A DNA stretch of 64,000 bases from Omphiscola glabra. Its lineage: Eukaryota > Mollusca > Gastropoda > Lymnaeidae. Where the stretch lies: contig OZ024808.1 in assembly GCA_964017045.1 (NCBI GenBank), forward strand, positions 9,355,784 to 9,419,783. Reading direction: 5' to 3'. Shown here in pieces: positions 1 to 11,432 of the stretch. The notes beneath the pieces were generated by a model. That model saw only the letters and a program-made list of their open reading frames with translations, was not told where the DNA came from and made no database searches. A program made the position numbers and the translations under genes. The first letter of the stretch is position 1, and each line of letters starts with the position of its first letter.

Positions 1-89
1 GCATGAATGGTGTATCGGCGCATACGGGACATACATACATAAAAACATACATACAGACATTCATTTATATATATATATATATATATAGA

Positions 90-575
<486 letters not shown>

Positions 576-2238
576 AAATGGAGCAAACAATCCCACAGAA
601 CTATATAATTTATACCATTTGGAATTTCAGACTGCTATAACTGCCTTCGGAAAATCAAAACTGCTAATTATTGGTCGTGTTACTCCTATTGTAAAACTAG
701 TTGGCTTACTTAACACACTTAACACATCACCCCCAGCCCCCTTAACAAAAATTAATTGATATGAAAATCGAAAAACCAGTTCACAGATCGTGGGACACCT
801 GCTTCCCACTGCCCGCTGATCACTGAAAGCTAACTTAATTGCCCGTAGATCTTTCATAAATCGTTATCAATACAGGCAACTTGATGACCATGCCATAGAA
901 GTGTGAGGCCCTGGGCAACTCCCCCCCCCCCTCAAATTATTCCTTTATCGATGCTACGTCAATGCTTTACAGTACTGGTAGACTCTTTAAAAAATGTATA
1001 AATGCAGTATTCCTTAATCGACACCAATCTCTCTATCCATAAAACACCCACCTGTCTAACATTAAAAAACCCACCTGTATACTATTAAGAAACCCACCTG
1101 TTTAACACTAAAACACCCACCTTTCCACGCCTAAAAACGTATCTGTCTAACTCTAACACTAAAACACCTTAAAACAACCACACGTCTACCCCTATTAACA
1201 CCCCCATCCTACCCCCAATAATAAACCACCTTCTCACCCCTAAAACACCCACCTTTGCCCACGCTTAATCATAGCACCTACCTGCCCACGCCTAATAGAA
1301 AGACCCACCTGCTTACACTTATTTAAACACCCACATTCCCCACCCACGTATTTCAATCACCTGCCACACAATCTTAACACAAAAATTAGTCCACGCGAAC
1401 TAATACTTTGAACGCTCTAAAGTAGGTCAATATGGAGGCTAGGAACGACCAATATCTAATTTATCTTTCAACTTTCACCGTATATAATCGCAAGAAGTAA
1501 ATGACTGCAGCTTTGTTTGCACACATCATAAGATAATAATGTATCTGTACTGTGGTGTCCTTTTATTTAGTCTCCTCTCTTAGCACCCAAGTCACGTGGC
1601 ACGTCTGAGACCTCTAGTGGAGCAACTGGCGATTATGGCTATGGCTGTCAGAAATTGAAGTACCACGTAGCCGAGTACCCGACGAAGCAGACGAGCTTAG
1701 ATGAAACATTATAATGAAACTAAAAATAAATTTAAAAAAAAAAAAGGCAAAGAAATCAATTATTTAACCCCAAAGATAGTATCCAAATTTCTCTGTTTTG
1801 AAAAGGCGCACATTTTTTACGTCCACTGCACCTAAATGAAACATCACTTCTAAAAATGTGAAATGTAGAATTTCTTTTCAAAGAAATCCTTTTTTTTTCC
1901 CAATGAGGATTTTTATAAATTTGTTTGATCGAACTTTTTTAGTACTTATTAATTTTATATAATCGTATCATCTGGATACACATAGACTCATTTTGATTTT
2001 AAAAAGTCAATGATATAGTCCCATACAAATTGAGGGTCACGTTGCGCTAAACAAATATATTTTGGAGCAATGGCTTCAAAAAGTTCGCCGACCTCTGCAG
2101 ATGAGGGTAAAAATAATAAAAATTCAGATTGTATAACTAGATTTGCCATGGCTTATGAATTCGATTCATCAAATATATCGACAGCAGCCGTAGCGATATT
2201 TCATTTTTACCCTAATTTTAATCGATGTAAGGTAAGCC
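576..2238. other. Gene-free stretch with degenerate CCACCTG-rich region
   Basis: No exon-like frame was found. Between about 1030 and 1345 the plus strand is C/A-rich with irregular recurrences of ACACCCACCTG separated by CTAACACTAAA-like spacers, a decayed minisatellite. The remainder is AT-rich unique sequence with short homopolymers. Confidence 0.6.
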
Positions 2239-2505
2239 CAGTGGCGTAGCTAGGGTTGGTGTCACCCGGTGTGGTAAACTCATTGTGTCACCCGGTGTGA
2301 GTGTGGTCAACTCATGGTGTCACCCGGTGTGGTAAACTCATGGTGTCACCCGGTGTGGTCAACTCATGGTGTCACCCGGTGTGGTCAACTCATGGTGTCA
2401 CCCTGTGTGAGTGTGGTAAACTCATGGTGTCACCCGGTGTGGTAAACTCATGGTGTCACCCGGTGTGGTCAACTCATGGTGTCACCCAGTGTGGTCAACT
2501 CATAA
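2239..2505. repeat. 26-bp minisatellite grown from a hAT-like terminus
   Basis: Begins with CAGTGGCGTAGCTAGGG at 2239, the terminus seen on other hAT-like copies in this window. It then runs into about nine copies of a roughly 26-bp unit (GGTGTCACCCGGTGTGGT plus AACTCAT), some with an extra GAGTGTG. No matching right terminus is seen before 2520. Confidence 0.85.
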
Positions 2506-2519
2506 TATTTGCTTAACGA

Positions 2520-4508
2520 CTTTTAAAAAAAAATTCTTTAAGAAATATATAGGGTGGCCATGGCCGAATTTAGACTTGCTGAGGCCCTAAGCTATACAAA
2601 GTCCAGAGGCCCCCTGCCGTTTGAAATTACATGACAAGGTGGTCAAAGAAAAATTAAAAATATATAGCTGGCAGATTGTGATACACCTAGCTGTAGCTTA
2701 TTTAGCGTATAGGTAAATCCGGTACGGGGGGTGGCCCCCCCAAAAAAAAGTGAGAACATCTCATAGAAAAGTGTAATTTAATATAATTGAATTAATATCA
2801 TATAATGTTGTGTCATTTAAGGCCACGGGATACTGCCATGATGATGACCGTCTTATAGTAAGTTATATAGGTGCATAAGTAAATCAGTATATGTATGCAG
2901 TTATCAAATGTTGATGTAATTATATTACATAGATGTTATCATTTAGTGTGGGCCTCCCTGTATGTACAGTTAAGCTTATCGTCCACACAAGGGGACAGTT
3001 GAGTTGGTCCGATGCTTCCCCCCTCCCCGAGAGCTGCCTGGTATAGACACTAGATGCACTGCATCCACCACAACCCTCATCATTGAAGAAAATGTCTAGC
3101 TGCCGGAGTTTTGTTAGCGAGGAATACAAAGTCAGCTTCTCTTTGACGTTGAGTCTTCCATTACACACGAGTGTCCTGTGGGCTGGGCTCCTACAGAGAT
3201 TATTATGTCACCTGATAAATGTGTGTTGGGAGAGGTTGGAAAAAAGGGGGGGGGGGTGCGCGCATGCGCTTATGTCAGCTGATAGCAAAACTACGTTCAT
3301 GACCTTGATTCCGTGCCAGAAAATCCTTTTGTGCGAGACGGGAAAAGTACGTCACCCCGAAGTGACATCTTTATCAACACACGAGTGGTGGTTTTTTTCC
3401 GCATTATTTACAAAACTAGAAACCGTCAGAAATTACGAAACTATAAATTTGTCTGATAATTATTATTTTGTTTAATACAATCGTTTATGTGTTTCATTTT
3501 CAATTGAACACGCTTACTGTTTATATAACACGACAACAAGCTAACTTTTAAAACTGATATATCGAAAACTATAACGTAAAAAAGTAATACAAGAAAAGAC
3601 AAAATTTGGTATCCGGGTGCGAATGGTGGCGCTGCGTGTCTGGGTCCATTTTGACTAACGCTATTCGTATGTCATTTGTAGTAGTTTATTTTAGTTAAAA
3701 CGAAGAATTAAGTTTAAAAACATATAGTCCATTCAATTATCTTTCATTTGATACCTCATTTGGTCCTACAAACCCAACAATAATATTTTAAATCGTTTTT
3801 AAATCCTAACCTCTCAATTCTGGTACCCGGGTACCAATAGCCACTTCGAAAAAAATATATAACTTTAAAAAAATAGTAAGAAAATTGCAAAATTGATTTT
3901 CGACCTTCGACCCCATAACCACCAACCGATTATCATTATGGTTGTCAGTGTTTTGGTGGTGTTGCTTTTTTTTCAAAGAAAAATAATATCACAGATTTTC
4001 TCTATCGTAGATTGACGGATGAAATTAACAGCGAATTCTCAAAACAATCTGGAAGATAGGAGAGGGGCACATTTGTAAACCACCATCTTTAAGAAAAAAA
4101 AGGGTCGCTCAAGTTCAAAAAGGTTTATAAAATAAGTATTATTATTTGAGCATGTGTTGAAAGCTGTGCTGGACAAGAACAAGATGCAAATAGACAGTTA
4201 CTGGACTCTCTGCAATTAAATTTATATAGATAATTGTTTTAAAATAACTGTTGATTGCGGAGCATATGTCAACCATGGAAGGTGGTGCAATACTCGGGGG
4301 GGGGGGGGTAAGGAAATGCCCTTTACCTTTTCCTCCCCTTTTCATTGTTATTATTTTTTTTCTTTTCATCAAAGAAAACAAGAAAACGCTATTAATCCAA
4401 TGAAAACAAACTCTTCTCAAAATCAAAGTCTAGATTAAATGTTTGAAAGCTTACATTACATGAAGTGTAAACAATATTCATAAATGTATTCCATTTCACC
4501 ATTTAAAA
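2520..4508. other. Gene-free stretch
   Basis: Open frames at 2920-3168 (minus), 3083-3475 (plus) and 4142-4426 (minus) have no recognisable domain and cross homopolymer runs (G run near 3245, G run near 4297). I see no supported gene or element here. Confidence 0.5.
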
Positions 4509-4735
4509 ATGTACGAGCTCAGGATCTGGTTATCGTGCACTGAAATATATCAGTGTTTATTGCCCTGTAACATATCTGTGTTTATTGAAGTTTTTATTGT
4601 GTTACCCCTTTGCGCAGCTACTCTCCGCCCGTCTATAGAATGTCACTCCCACTGTGTACAGATAGTAATGAACATTGTTTACACACTGCCAATCTCTTGG
4701 CACAATCATGACCGAATTTCACGGCCGTCTGCGGT

Positions 4736-4833
4736 TGACCTCATCGACCCCACGAAGAGTCCCACTCTGTCTAAAAATAAGGGTTATGAGGTCACGGTCA
4801 TGATTGCACTGCGATTGCGCATGGCCAAGGTCA
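4736..4833. promoter_or_regulatory. Cluster of nuclear-receptor half-sites (AGGTCA), tentative
   Basis: Within 98 bases there are three perfect AGGTCA half-sites: TGACCT at 4736-4741 (minus orientation), AGGTCA at 4789-4794 followed two bases later by GGTCAT, and AAGGTCA at 4827-4833 preceded by CC. NR6-type receptors are known to bind AGGTCA direct repeats and TCAAGGTCA-like extended half-sites. The cluster sits 6.6 kb upstream of the HR4 start. Function is inference; half-sites are short enough to arise by chance. Confidence 0.3.
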
Positions 4834-5490
4834 CCGTCTCACATTTATGTCCGCGTGAGGTGGTTGTTTGCAGACGGCGTGAAACGTGCAGCTGGCAGAA
4901 AAGAAACAGAGAGGCGATTTTTGTTGTGAACTCTTCTCACCGTGATCCAATGGTATGACTTGTGTCTATTTATCATGTTGATTGCGATGTACACAATAGG
5001 CGTAGGGAAATGAAGACGCGCGGTAGTAACGACGACTGTTGAACCTTCAAGACTTTTTTTTTTACAGTGTGCCCCCCCTGGTACAACGAAGTCACGTGTC
5101 GCAAGGTGTGTAAACTCGTGTGATTGTTTTCGTTTGGTGGGTAGATCATGATTACAGTTTTACGGCGAAGTAGGCGGCGGTCGTGTGTGTGTTTGGTGCG
5201 AGTGCTTCGGTGAATCGAGGGAGAGAATACGCGTTTCTGGTAACCAATCAGAGTATTGAATGTTCAAATGATGGAAGCGACGAGTTTTTCCCCCCACTAA
5301 CACCAACAGTTCTGTCGCTGCCAGTTCTTAGGTACTGTTGCATCCTATATCGCTGCGGAGACTTGTTCCTTGTAATTTAATATAACAGGATAGATCGGTC
5401 CTTAACATAAACATCTCCTTATACTACTTACTCATAGTAAAAAATAAGAACCATTTATTTGGAAGTTCCTGGAATATAAACCTTGATTGC
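4834..5490. other. Gene-free stretch with unassigned open frames
   Basis: Together with 4509-4833 this is one of the less AT-rich parts of the left flank, with several CG dinucleotides. The frames at 4509-4958 and 5183-5380 have no family resemblance. An untranslated first exon of HR4 could lie here, but nothing in the sequence demonstrates it. Confidence 0.35.
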
Positions 5491-5570
5491 CAGTGACTTG
5501 AGTGTGAAGATCTCTTCGGAGTGTACGTTCACAGTGACTTGAGTGTGAAGATCTCTTCGGAGTGTACGTT
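5491..5570. repeat. 41-bp tandem duplication
   Basis: Two near-identical copies start CAGTGACTTGAGTGTGAAG at 5491 and 5532. Confidence 0.9.
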
Positions 5571-5904
5571 GACAATATACTCATAAAAATTCAGTGACAA
5601 TTCACATCATTTTTGGGATAAGACTTCTTTCACGAGTGACAACGATGGAAACATAGAGACAGAAACAGCCACAAGAAAGGATACATTACAAACTAAAAAG
5701 TTAATACATTTTTGGTTGTTGTTGGAGATATCAGGCGAAGTAAAAAAAAAAACAACAACAAAAAAACCTTACAAAGGCAGGTCGGATTTTATTATTTCCC
5801 TTATATGCTATGTCATCTGCCTGAACACTTTTAAAAAGAGTGACCTTTTCTTCCGTCCGAGTTCAAGTACATGTACCGGGTGTTCCAAGTGTAATATTAA
5901 ATTC

Positions 5905-6115
5905 TGCCATGGGTATCCATAGCAACACCAGTCATTACACCAGTAAGTTGTAATCGTATACTATTTATTATTATCTCTGAGAAATCGATTAGTTCGTTCA
6001 TTGTGTGTGGCAGTGGTATCAATAGCAACACGTCATTACACCAGTAAGTTTTTATCGTATCTATTATTATTATCATCTTTGACAAATCAGTTAGTTCGTT
6101 CATTGTGCATGTATG
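5905..6115. repeat. Tandem duplication of about 99 bp
   Basis: ATTACACCAGTAAGTT occurs at about 5935 and 6034, followed in both by TATTATTATC and then TTAGTTCGTTCATTGTG. The second copy has small indels. Confidence 0.85.
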
Positions 6116-6239
6116 ACAGAGATCACACTGATCACAGTGGCAGTGGTTCCCAAGCAAAATGTTTTGTCTGCCACTAAATCTAGTAAATCACGAATAAATA
6201 ATTTAATTTTTAAAAATCGTTACATCCTATTTCAAACAA

Positions 6240-7750
6240 TGAAGTAGGCATTCATTAGGGTCCATTGGTACAGCTAGACATACTTCTTTGTGTCCATTGG
6301 TACAGCTAGACAGACTTCTTTGTGTCCATTGGTACAGCTAGACCAGGGGTGGGCAAACTTTTTGTGCGGAGGGCCACATTGACAAAGGTAAAGCTATTGG
6401 AGGGCAGCATGTATATTATGTCCAATTTTTAAATATCGATAAACATTTCCCTATATTAAAATCGGTAGTTTCGCATTTTAGCATTACATGGCAAAGGTCA
6501 AGGACTGTTTAAAAAATAGAAAATTAGAAAGAAATTTGATAAAAAATGTTTTAAAAATCATAAAGGTGCATGAAACTCTGTAAAATTCAACAAAATAACT
6601 TAAAAACAGTAATTTTTTAAAATTTCTAAATGCCTTCGAGGGCCACATAATATCAGTTGCCGGGCCGTAGTTTGCCCACCCCTGAGCTAGACAGTCTTGA
6701 GTCCATTGGTATGGCTAGAAAGACTTGTTAGTGTCCATTGGCATAGTTAGACTTCTTTGTGTCCATTGATATAGCTAGACAGACTTCTTTGTGTCCATCA
6801 GTATAGCTAGACAGACTTCTTTGTGTCAATTGGTATGGCCAGACAGATTTCTTATTGTCCATTGGTATAGCTAGACAGACTTCTTAGTGTCTTTGGGCAC
6901 AGCTAGACAGACTTATTAGTGTTTTTTGGCATAGTTAGACATACTTCTTTGCTTCCATTGGTACAGTCTGACAGACTTGTCCATTGGCATAGTATAGCTA
7001 TACATACTTCTTTGTGTCCATTGGTACAGCTAGACACACTTCTGTGTCCATTGGTACAGCTAGACACACTTCTCTGTGTCCATTGGTATAGCTAGACACA
7101 CTTCTTTGTGTCCATTGGTATAGCTAGATAGATTTTTAGTGTCCATTGGTATAGCTAGACACACTTCTTTGTGTCCATTGGTATAGCTAGATAGATTTTA
7201 ATGTCCATTGGTATAGCTAGACTGACTTCTTTGTTTCCATTGGTATAGCTAGACAGATTTTTAGTGTCCATTGGTATAGCTAGACTGACTTCTTTGTGTC
7301 CATTGGTATAGCTAGACAGATTTTTGGTGTCCATTGGTATAGCTAGACTGACTTCTTTGTGTCCATTGGTATAGCTAGACAGATTTTTAGTGTCCATTGG
7401 TATAGCTAGACTGACTTCTTTGTGTCCATTGGTATAGCTAGACATATTTTTAGTGTCCATTGGTATAGCTAGACATACTTCTTTGTGTTCATTGGTACAG
7501 CTAGGCAGACTTCTTTGTGTCCATTGGTACAGCCAGACTGACTTCTTTGTGTCCATTGGTACAGCTAGACAGATTTTTAGTGTCCATTGGTATAGCTAGA
7601 CTGACTTCTTTGTGTCCATTGGTACAGCTAGACACACTTCTCTGTGTCCATTGGTATAGCTAGACACACTTCTTTGTGTCCATTGGTATAGATAGATATA
7701 TTTTTAGTGTCCATTGGTATAGCTAGACTGACTTCTTTGTGTCCATTGTT
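6240..7750. repeat. 32-bp minisatellite with 63-bp higher-order pattern
   Basis: Dozens of copies of TCCATTGGTATAGCTAGAC followed by GACTTCTTTGTG or AGATTTTTAGTG. In 7140-7600 the two forms alternate, giving a 63-bp higher-order unit. The array is split by a hAT MITE at 6344-6684. The minus-strand frame at 7155-7556 is the array in translation, not a gene. Confidence 0.95.
6344..6684. mobile_element. Non-autonomous hAT MITE, 341 bp
   Basis: Terminal inverted repeats are perfect over 16 bases: CAGGGGTGGGCAAACT at the left end and its reverse complement at the right end. It is flanked by a perfect 8-bp target duplication, AGCTAGAC, at 6336-6343 and 6685-6692. Eight-base duplications and CAGGG-type ends are typical of hAT transposons. 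No transposase frame is present. It inserted into a unit of the surrounding minisatellite. Confidence 0.95.
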
Positions 7751-8020
7751 TTTTTTTCTGGCCAGTGTTATTTTAGATGTCATTTCCTACAAATCTTCAT
7801 AGTTTTAGACAGGCTTATGTTTCTGTGCTGCTTATAGCCATCTGACTGACCCTTAAGTCCCCCTTAAGATCAGGTGTTTGCCCCCTTCTGAGGGGAGGGG
7901 GACTTAATGGTCAGTCAGTACATGACATCGCCCCCACTCCTTTGGTGAGTGTTTCAAGGTGACTGGAGGACCAGTCTGTATATGACATCCCCCCTCCCCC
8001 CAATACTTTGGTAAGTTTCA

Positions 8021-8345
8021 GTGTTTCAGGGGGATTTGCCTCCAGTACATGACAACCCACGACCCACTCAACCCAATTCCCAACCCTTGGAAGAATTTCA
8101 GTGTTTCAGGGGGATTTGCCTCCAGTACATGACAACCCACGACCCACTCAACCCAATTCCCAACCCTTGGAAGAATTTCAGTGTTTCAGGGGGATTTGCC
8201 TCCAGTACATGACAACCCACGACCCACTCAACCCAATTCCCAACCCCTGGAAGAATTTCAGTGTTTCAGGGGGATTTGCCTTAAGTACATGACAACCCAC
8301 GACCCACTCAACCCAATTCCCAACCCTTGGAAGAATTTCAGTGTT
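8021..8345. repeat. 80-bp minisatellite, four copies
   Basis: Units start GTGTTTCAGGGGGATTTGCC at 8021, 8101, 8181 and 8261; a fifth partial unit begins near 8341. Because 80 is not a multiple of three, each frame shows a staggered open reading frame; these are not genes. Confidence 0.97.
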
Positions 8346-8399
8346 TTCACTGTGTATAAAAAAGAATGTGCTTCTTAACTTTTCCCCCACTCCAAAAAA

Positions 8400-9851
8400 A
8401 GAGAGACATTTTATTATGTGAAGCCTCTGTATTCAATTCTTTCAGATTTTAATTGCTGTGATCAAAAGTCTTGGGGATAGATAATGAAGTTTGTTAGTTT
8501 GTACATGATAGTATGAAGTAAAAACATATTAAAACCCCTTATCATTGTCGGCTTTGATTATAAGGAATGTTTTTCTTTGCCATGTTCAGTGTCTTTAAAC
8601 TAAAACAAAAGTAACAAAATCTTTAAAAAAAACGTTGACTAATTCCATCACATCAATCATCAAACACTTGAAGAAATTTGGTAGATTTTTAATTTTTTTT
8701 TACCGGTCCTCAAGTTTGAGACACAGAGATTTGACAGGGAGAAGTTTCAGATATTCATTTGGAGGACGTTTGTTGTTATTTCGTGACCTTACTTCAAGGC
8801 CAAAGACAGACAAGGTTCCCCCCCCCCCCCCCCCCCCCACCCTTTCCAACTATTTGTTTCAACTAAACAAGAAAAAAAGCAGACCAGGTTCCATGGCGCA
8901 TTTCCCCTACAATTGATTTTGTGATCAATATTCCAGTGGGATTTTAATGAGGTCTAAGCAATAAACCTACATTATATATATATATTTTTTTTTTTTACTG
9001 CAGTGGTTTATGTTTTGCCAGAAGTTGAAAGTTAAATCCATGAATGTTTCCAAATGTGCAGATATTGCTGTGGATATTTTCTTCATCTGATAGCTTTAAA
9101 AATTAGTACTTTTAAATAGGGGTAAATTAAAATGTATACGCTTTTTTAAAATTATTTTCTGTTTTAATAGGATATGGCTAATTTATTTTTAGTAATATGC
9201 ACCACAATTATTTATTATAGAATGAAGAAAAGAGAAAATTTCTATGAGCAAATCTTATGGCAGTCACAGAAATAAACACAAAATGTATAATAATGGATAA
9301 ATATTTCAGCTTATTCCTCACTGCTTATTGTCTGGAGGAAACCTTGACACACCCTTCCCCCCCCCCCCCCCATGATTGTAAAAACATTTTGATTCACATT
9401 TTCTCATTCCCTCTGTTTGGAGTTGCTGTAAGACTATGCATACTATTTCAAAGTAAAAGATAAACATAATTTATTTGCTACGAATTTGGGGATTCAGGTG
9501 ATTAGGGTGATCAGCACTGTAGCTGTCTGCCGTACGCAAATTTCTGTGTTTCTGTTGGTTCAAGTTACGGTGTAACATTAGTTTATTAACCCTTCATCGC
9601 CCTCATTGGAAGCATGTGCGCAACCTAGTTGTTTACAATTTATATGTAATGTAGCGCAAGCTTCTACATTTCTTTTATAAACTGTGTGTGTAATTATAAC
9701 ACATGACCATTTCCAACTACGCACAAGAGATAAATCTGGTGGTTCAAACACTTGATAAAGACATCTATTGTACGCACTTAGTGGAATGTTGTGGTGAGGA
9801 AGATTAAAACTGTTTTACTGACTGGATTCATTTAATTCTCAATGATAATTT
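8400..9851. other. Gene-free stretch with C homopolymers
   Basis: AT-rich sequence with long C runs near 8818-8838 and 9359-9371. No splice-flanked coding segment recognised. Confidence 0.5.
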
Positions 9852-10256
9852 TTAAAATGTGAATTTTACAAAAATGCTCTTACTGAATGGTGTTTGGGCG
9901 CCCCCGTCCCCTTGTTTGTACTCGGCAAACTCCTGCAACCTTGGGTGTTGGTTAAAGAGCAGGCTTTTTTTCACGGCTGTGTTGGTGCTGGCTGTGTGGA
10001 TATGGGGATGACCTTCAAATATCTTCTTTCCTCCCAGCCATTTTGTTTGTTTACTAGGCTGGACCAGGAGTTCGCCACCTCCAAAAAAAATCAGCCGGCC
10101 TTCAGGAGCGATGTTAACATTTGGACGTTGTATATTTAGAAAGTTGACAGATCTGTGCCCTCTCAGGGGCTTGGCAGGCATACATAAAGCCTCTGTGCCA
10201 TTAACAGTTTTAACTTTGCCAATGAAATCCTTGGTCAACATTTTGCTTGCCTTAAA
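9852..10256 (-). CDS. Unrecognised possible coding exon, about 129 aa
   Basis: On the minus strand a pyrimidine tract and CAG end at 10257, and from there the frame is open for 405 bases to a TAA at 9852. The first ATG is at 10241-10239 and would give 129 residues. The composition looks protein-like: mixed charged and hydrophobic residues, no low complexity, with stretches such as KPLRGHRSVNFLNIQRPNV and FGGGELLVQPSKQTKWLGG. The product would be basic, with no signal peptide or membrane segment. I do not recognise the family. No 5' exon could be fixed on the minus strand between 10257 and 11430. A plus-strand frame at 9894-10139 overlaps but looks like its shadow. It lies upstream of HR4 and is divergent from it. 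It could also be a fossil retrocopy. Confidence 0.45.
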   Translation of the reverse strand, partial: FKASKMLTKDFIGKVKTVNGTEALCMPAKPLRGHRSVNFLNIQRPNVNIAPEGRLIFFGGGELLVQPSKQTKWLGGKKIFEGHPHIHTASTNTAVKKSLLFNQHPRLQEFAEYKQGDGGAQTPFSKSIFVKFTF

Positions 10257-10319
10257 CTGGGAAAAAAAAAATGAAGGATGGTGTGACGCAGGGGGGCAAT
10301 AGAAAACTGAAGTTTTCAA

Positions 10320-11095
10320 TCGAGTCTACTTCATTGTTCAGTTGTGCTTTGGAGTAGCAGATCTTGCAGTTTATACTGTGATTAAGTTTTGTATTTGGAA
10401 GGAAGGGACGTCTTTGAAAATGTTTCCAGATTATAATTATGAGGTTTGTGTTAAATCTATGTTATAAATTAACAGACAAGGGAGCCTTTTAAGCCTATTT
10501 CTTTCAAATTGTTAAAATTATTTGTATTTTTGTATGTTAACATTTTCTTAGGCTATTTACTATGATTTCTGTTCAACTCAATTTGAGTTGTGTGTGATTA
10601 CCATGAATGAAATGAGTTAGCATGAGGTTTGAGTTGAGTAATTGTTTCTCGTCTTGATTACAAGAATTATTTTTTTTGGTGCATTCAGTTTTGATAGGTT
10701 CAAGTTTTAAATATTCAAAAAAAAGTAGTCATCATCATCATGAGAATAGACATGTGTTAAAATAAATCTGCTGTTCTTGTTTTGCTTAAAAGGAACTAAA
10801 CCTCAGTGCTCCTATATTTAATTAAAACAAGGAAAATCAACAAGTTCAAACTGTAACTAAGAATCAATTTTAATTAATTTGTGTGTTTTTTGTTAACACG
10901 CTGACAAGACTTATGGTAATATGATTTTAAAAATGGCGCACCTAGTGACTGCTTTTTATGTGTTCATAAACCCCAACCAGTCCTTTGACCACATAGTTTC
11001 TAGCCCATTGCATAGAAGATAAAAAAAATTCTTTAAAAAATTGGCATTAAATTGTCAAATGCTCACTACCATTTAAAGAATCTAAGATTAATTGG
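10320..11095. other. Gene-free stretch upstream of HR4
   Basis: AT-rich sequence without a recognisable exon. It may hold the end of a non-coding 5' intron of HR4, since the HR4 start codon is immediately after a splice acceptor at 11432. Confidence 0.45.
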
Positions 11096-11099
11096 TCCA

Positions 11100-11292
11100 T
11101 CTTTCTAGGGTCCATCTTTCTAATGTTTCATCTCTCTATGGTCCATCTTTCTAATGGTTCATCTCTCTATGGTCCATCTTTCTAATGGTTCATCTCTCTA
11201 TGGGCCATCTTTCTAATGGTTCATCTCTCTATGGTCCATCTTTCTAATGTTTCATCTCTCTATGGTCCATCTTTCTAATGATCCATATTTCT
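11100..11292. repeat. 31-bp minisatellite upstream of the first HR4 coding exon
   Basis: About six alternating units of GGTCCATCTTTCTAATG and GTTCATCTCTCTAT, pyrimidine-rich, ending 140 bases before the HR4 exon acceptor. Confidence 0.9.
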
Positions 11293-11432
11293 ATAATTCA
11301 TTTAATTGTATCCTTTCTTTGAACTATAATAGATTTTATAGATTACTCTTATAATATGTGTCTAAAATAGATTATGCAGACATAATATTAATAAGTGTCA
11401 CAACGATTAAGTTTTGTTATTGTTGTTCACAG

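Noticed and set aside
1030..1345. Possible telomere-type repeat
   Set aside because: Units are irregular CCACCTG/CTAACAC forms, not a telomeric hexamer.
4509..4958. 149-codon plus frame
   Set aside because: No domain, no splice context; composition near random. Kept only as a site of half-site clustering.
7155..7556. 133-codon minus frame
   Set aside because: Translation of the 32/63-bp minisatellite only.
8021..8378. Regular repeats resembling a CRISPR array
   Set aside because: Units are contiguous 80-bp copies with no unique spacers, in an animal genome.
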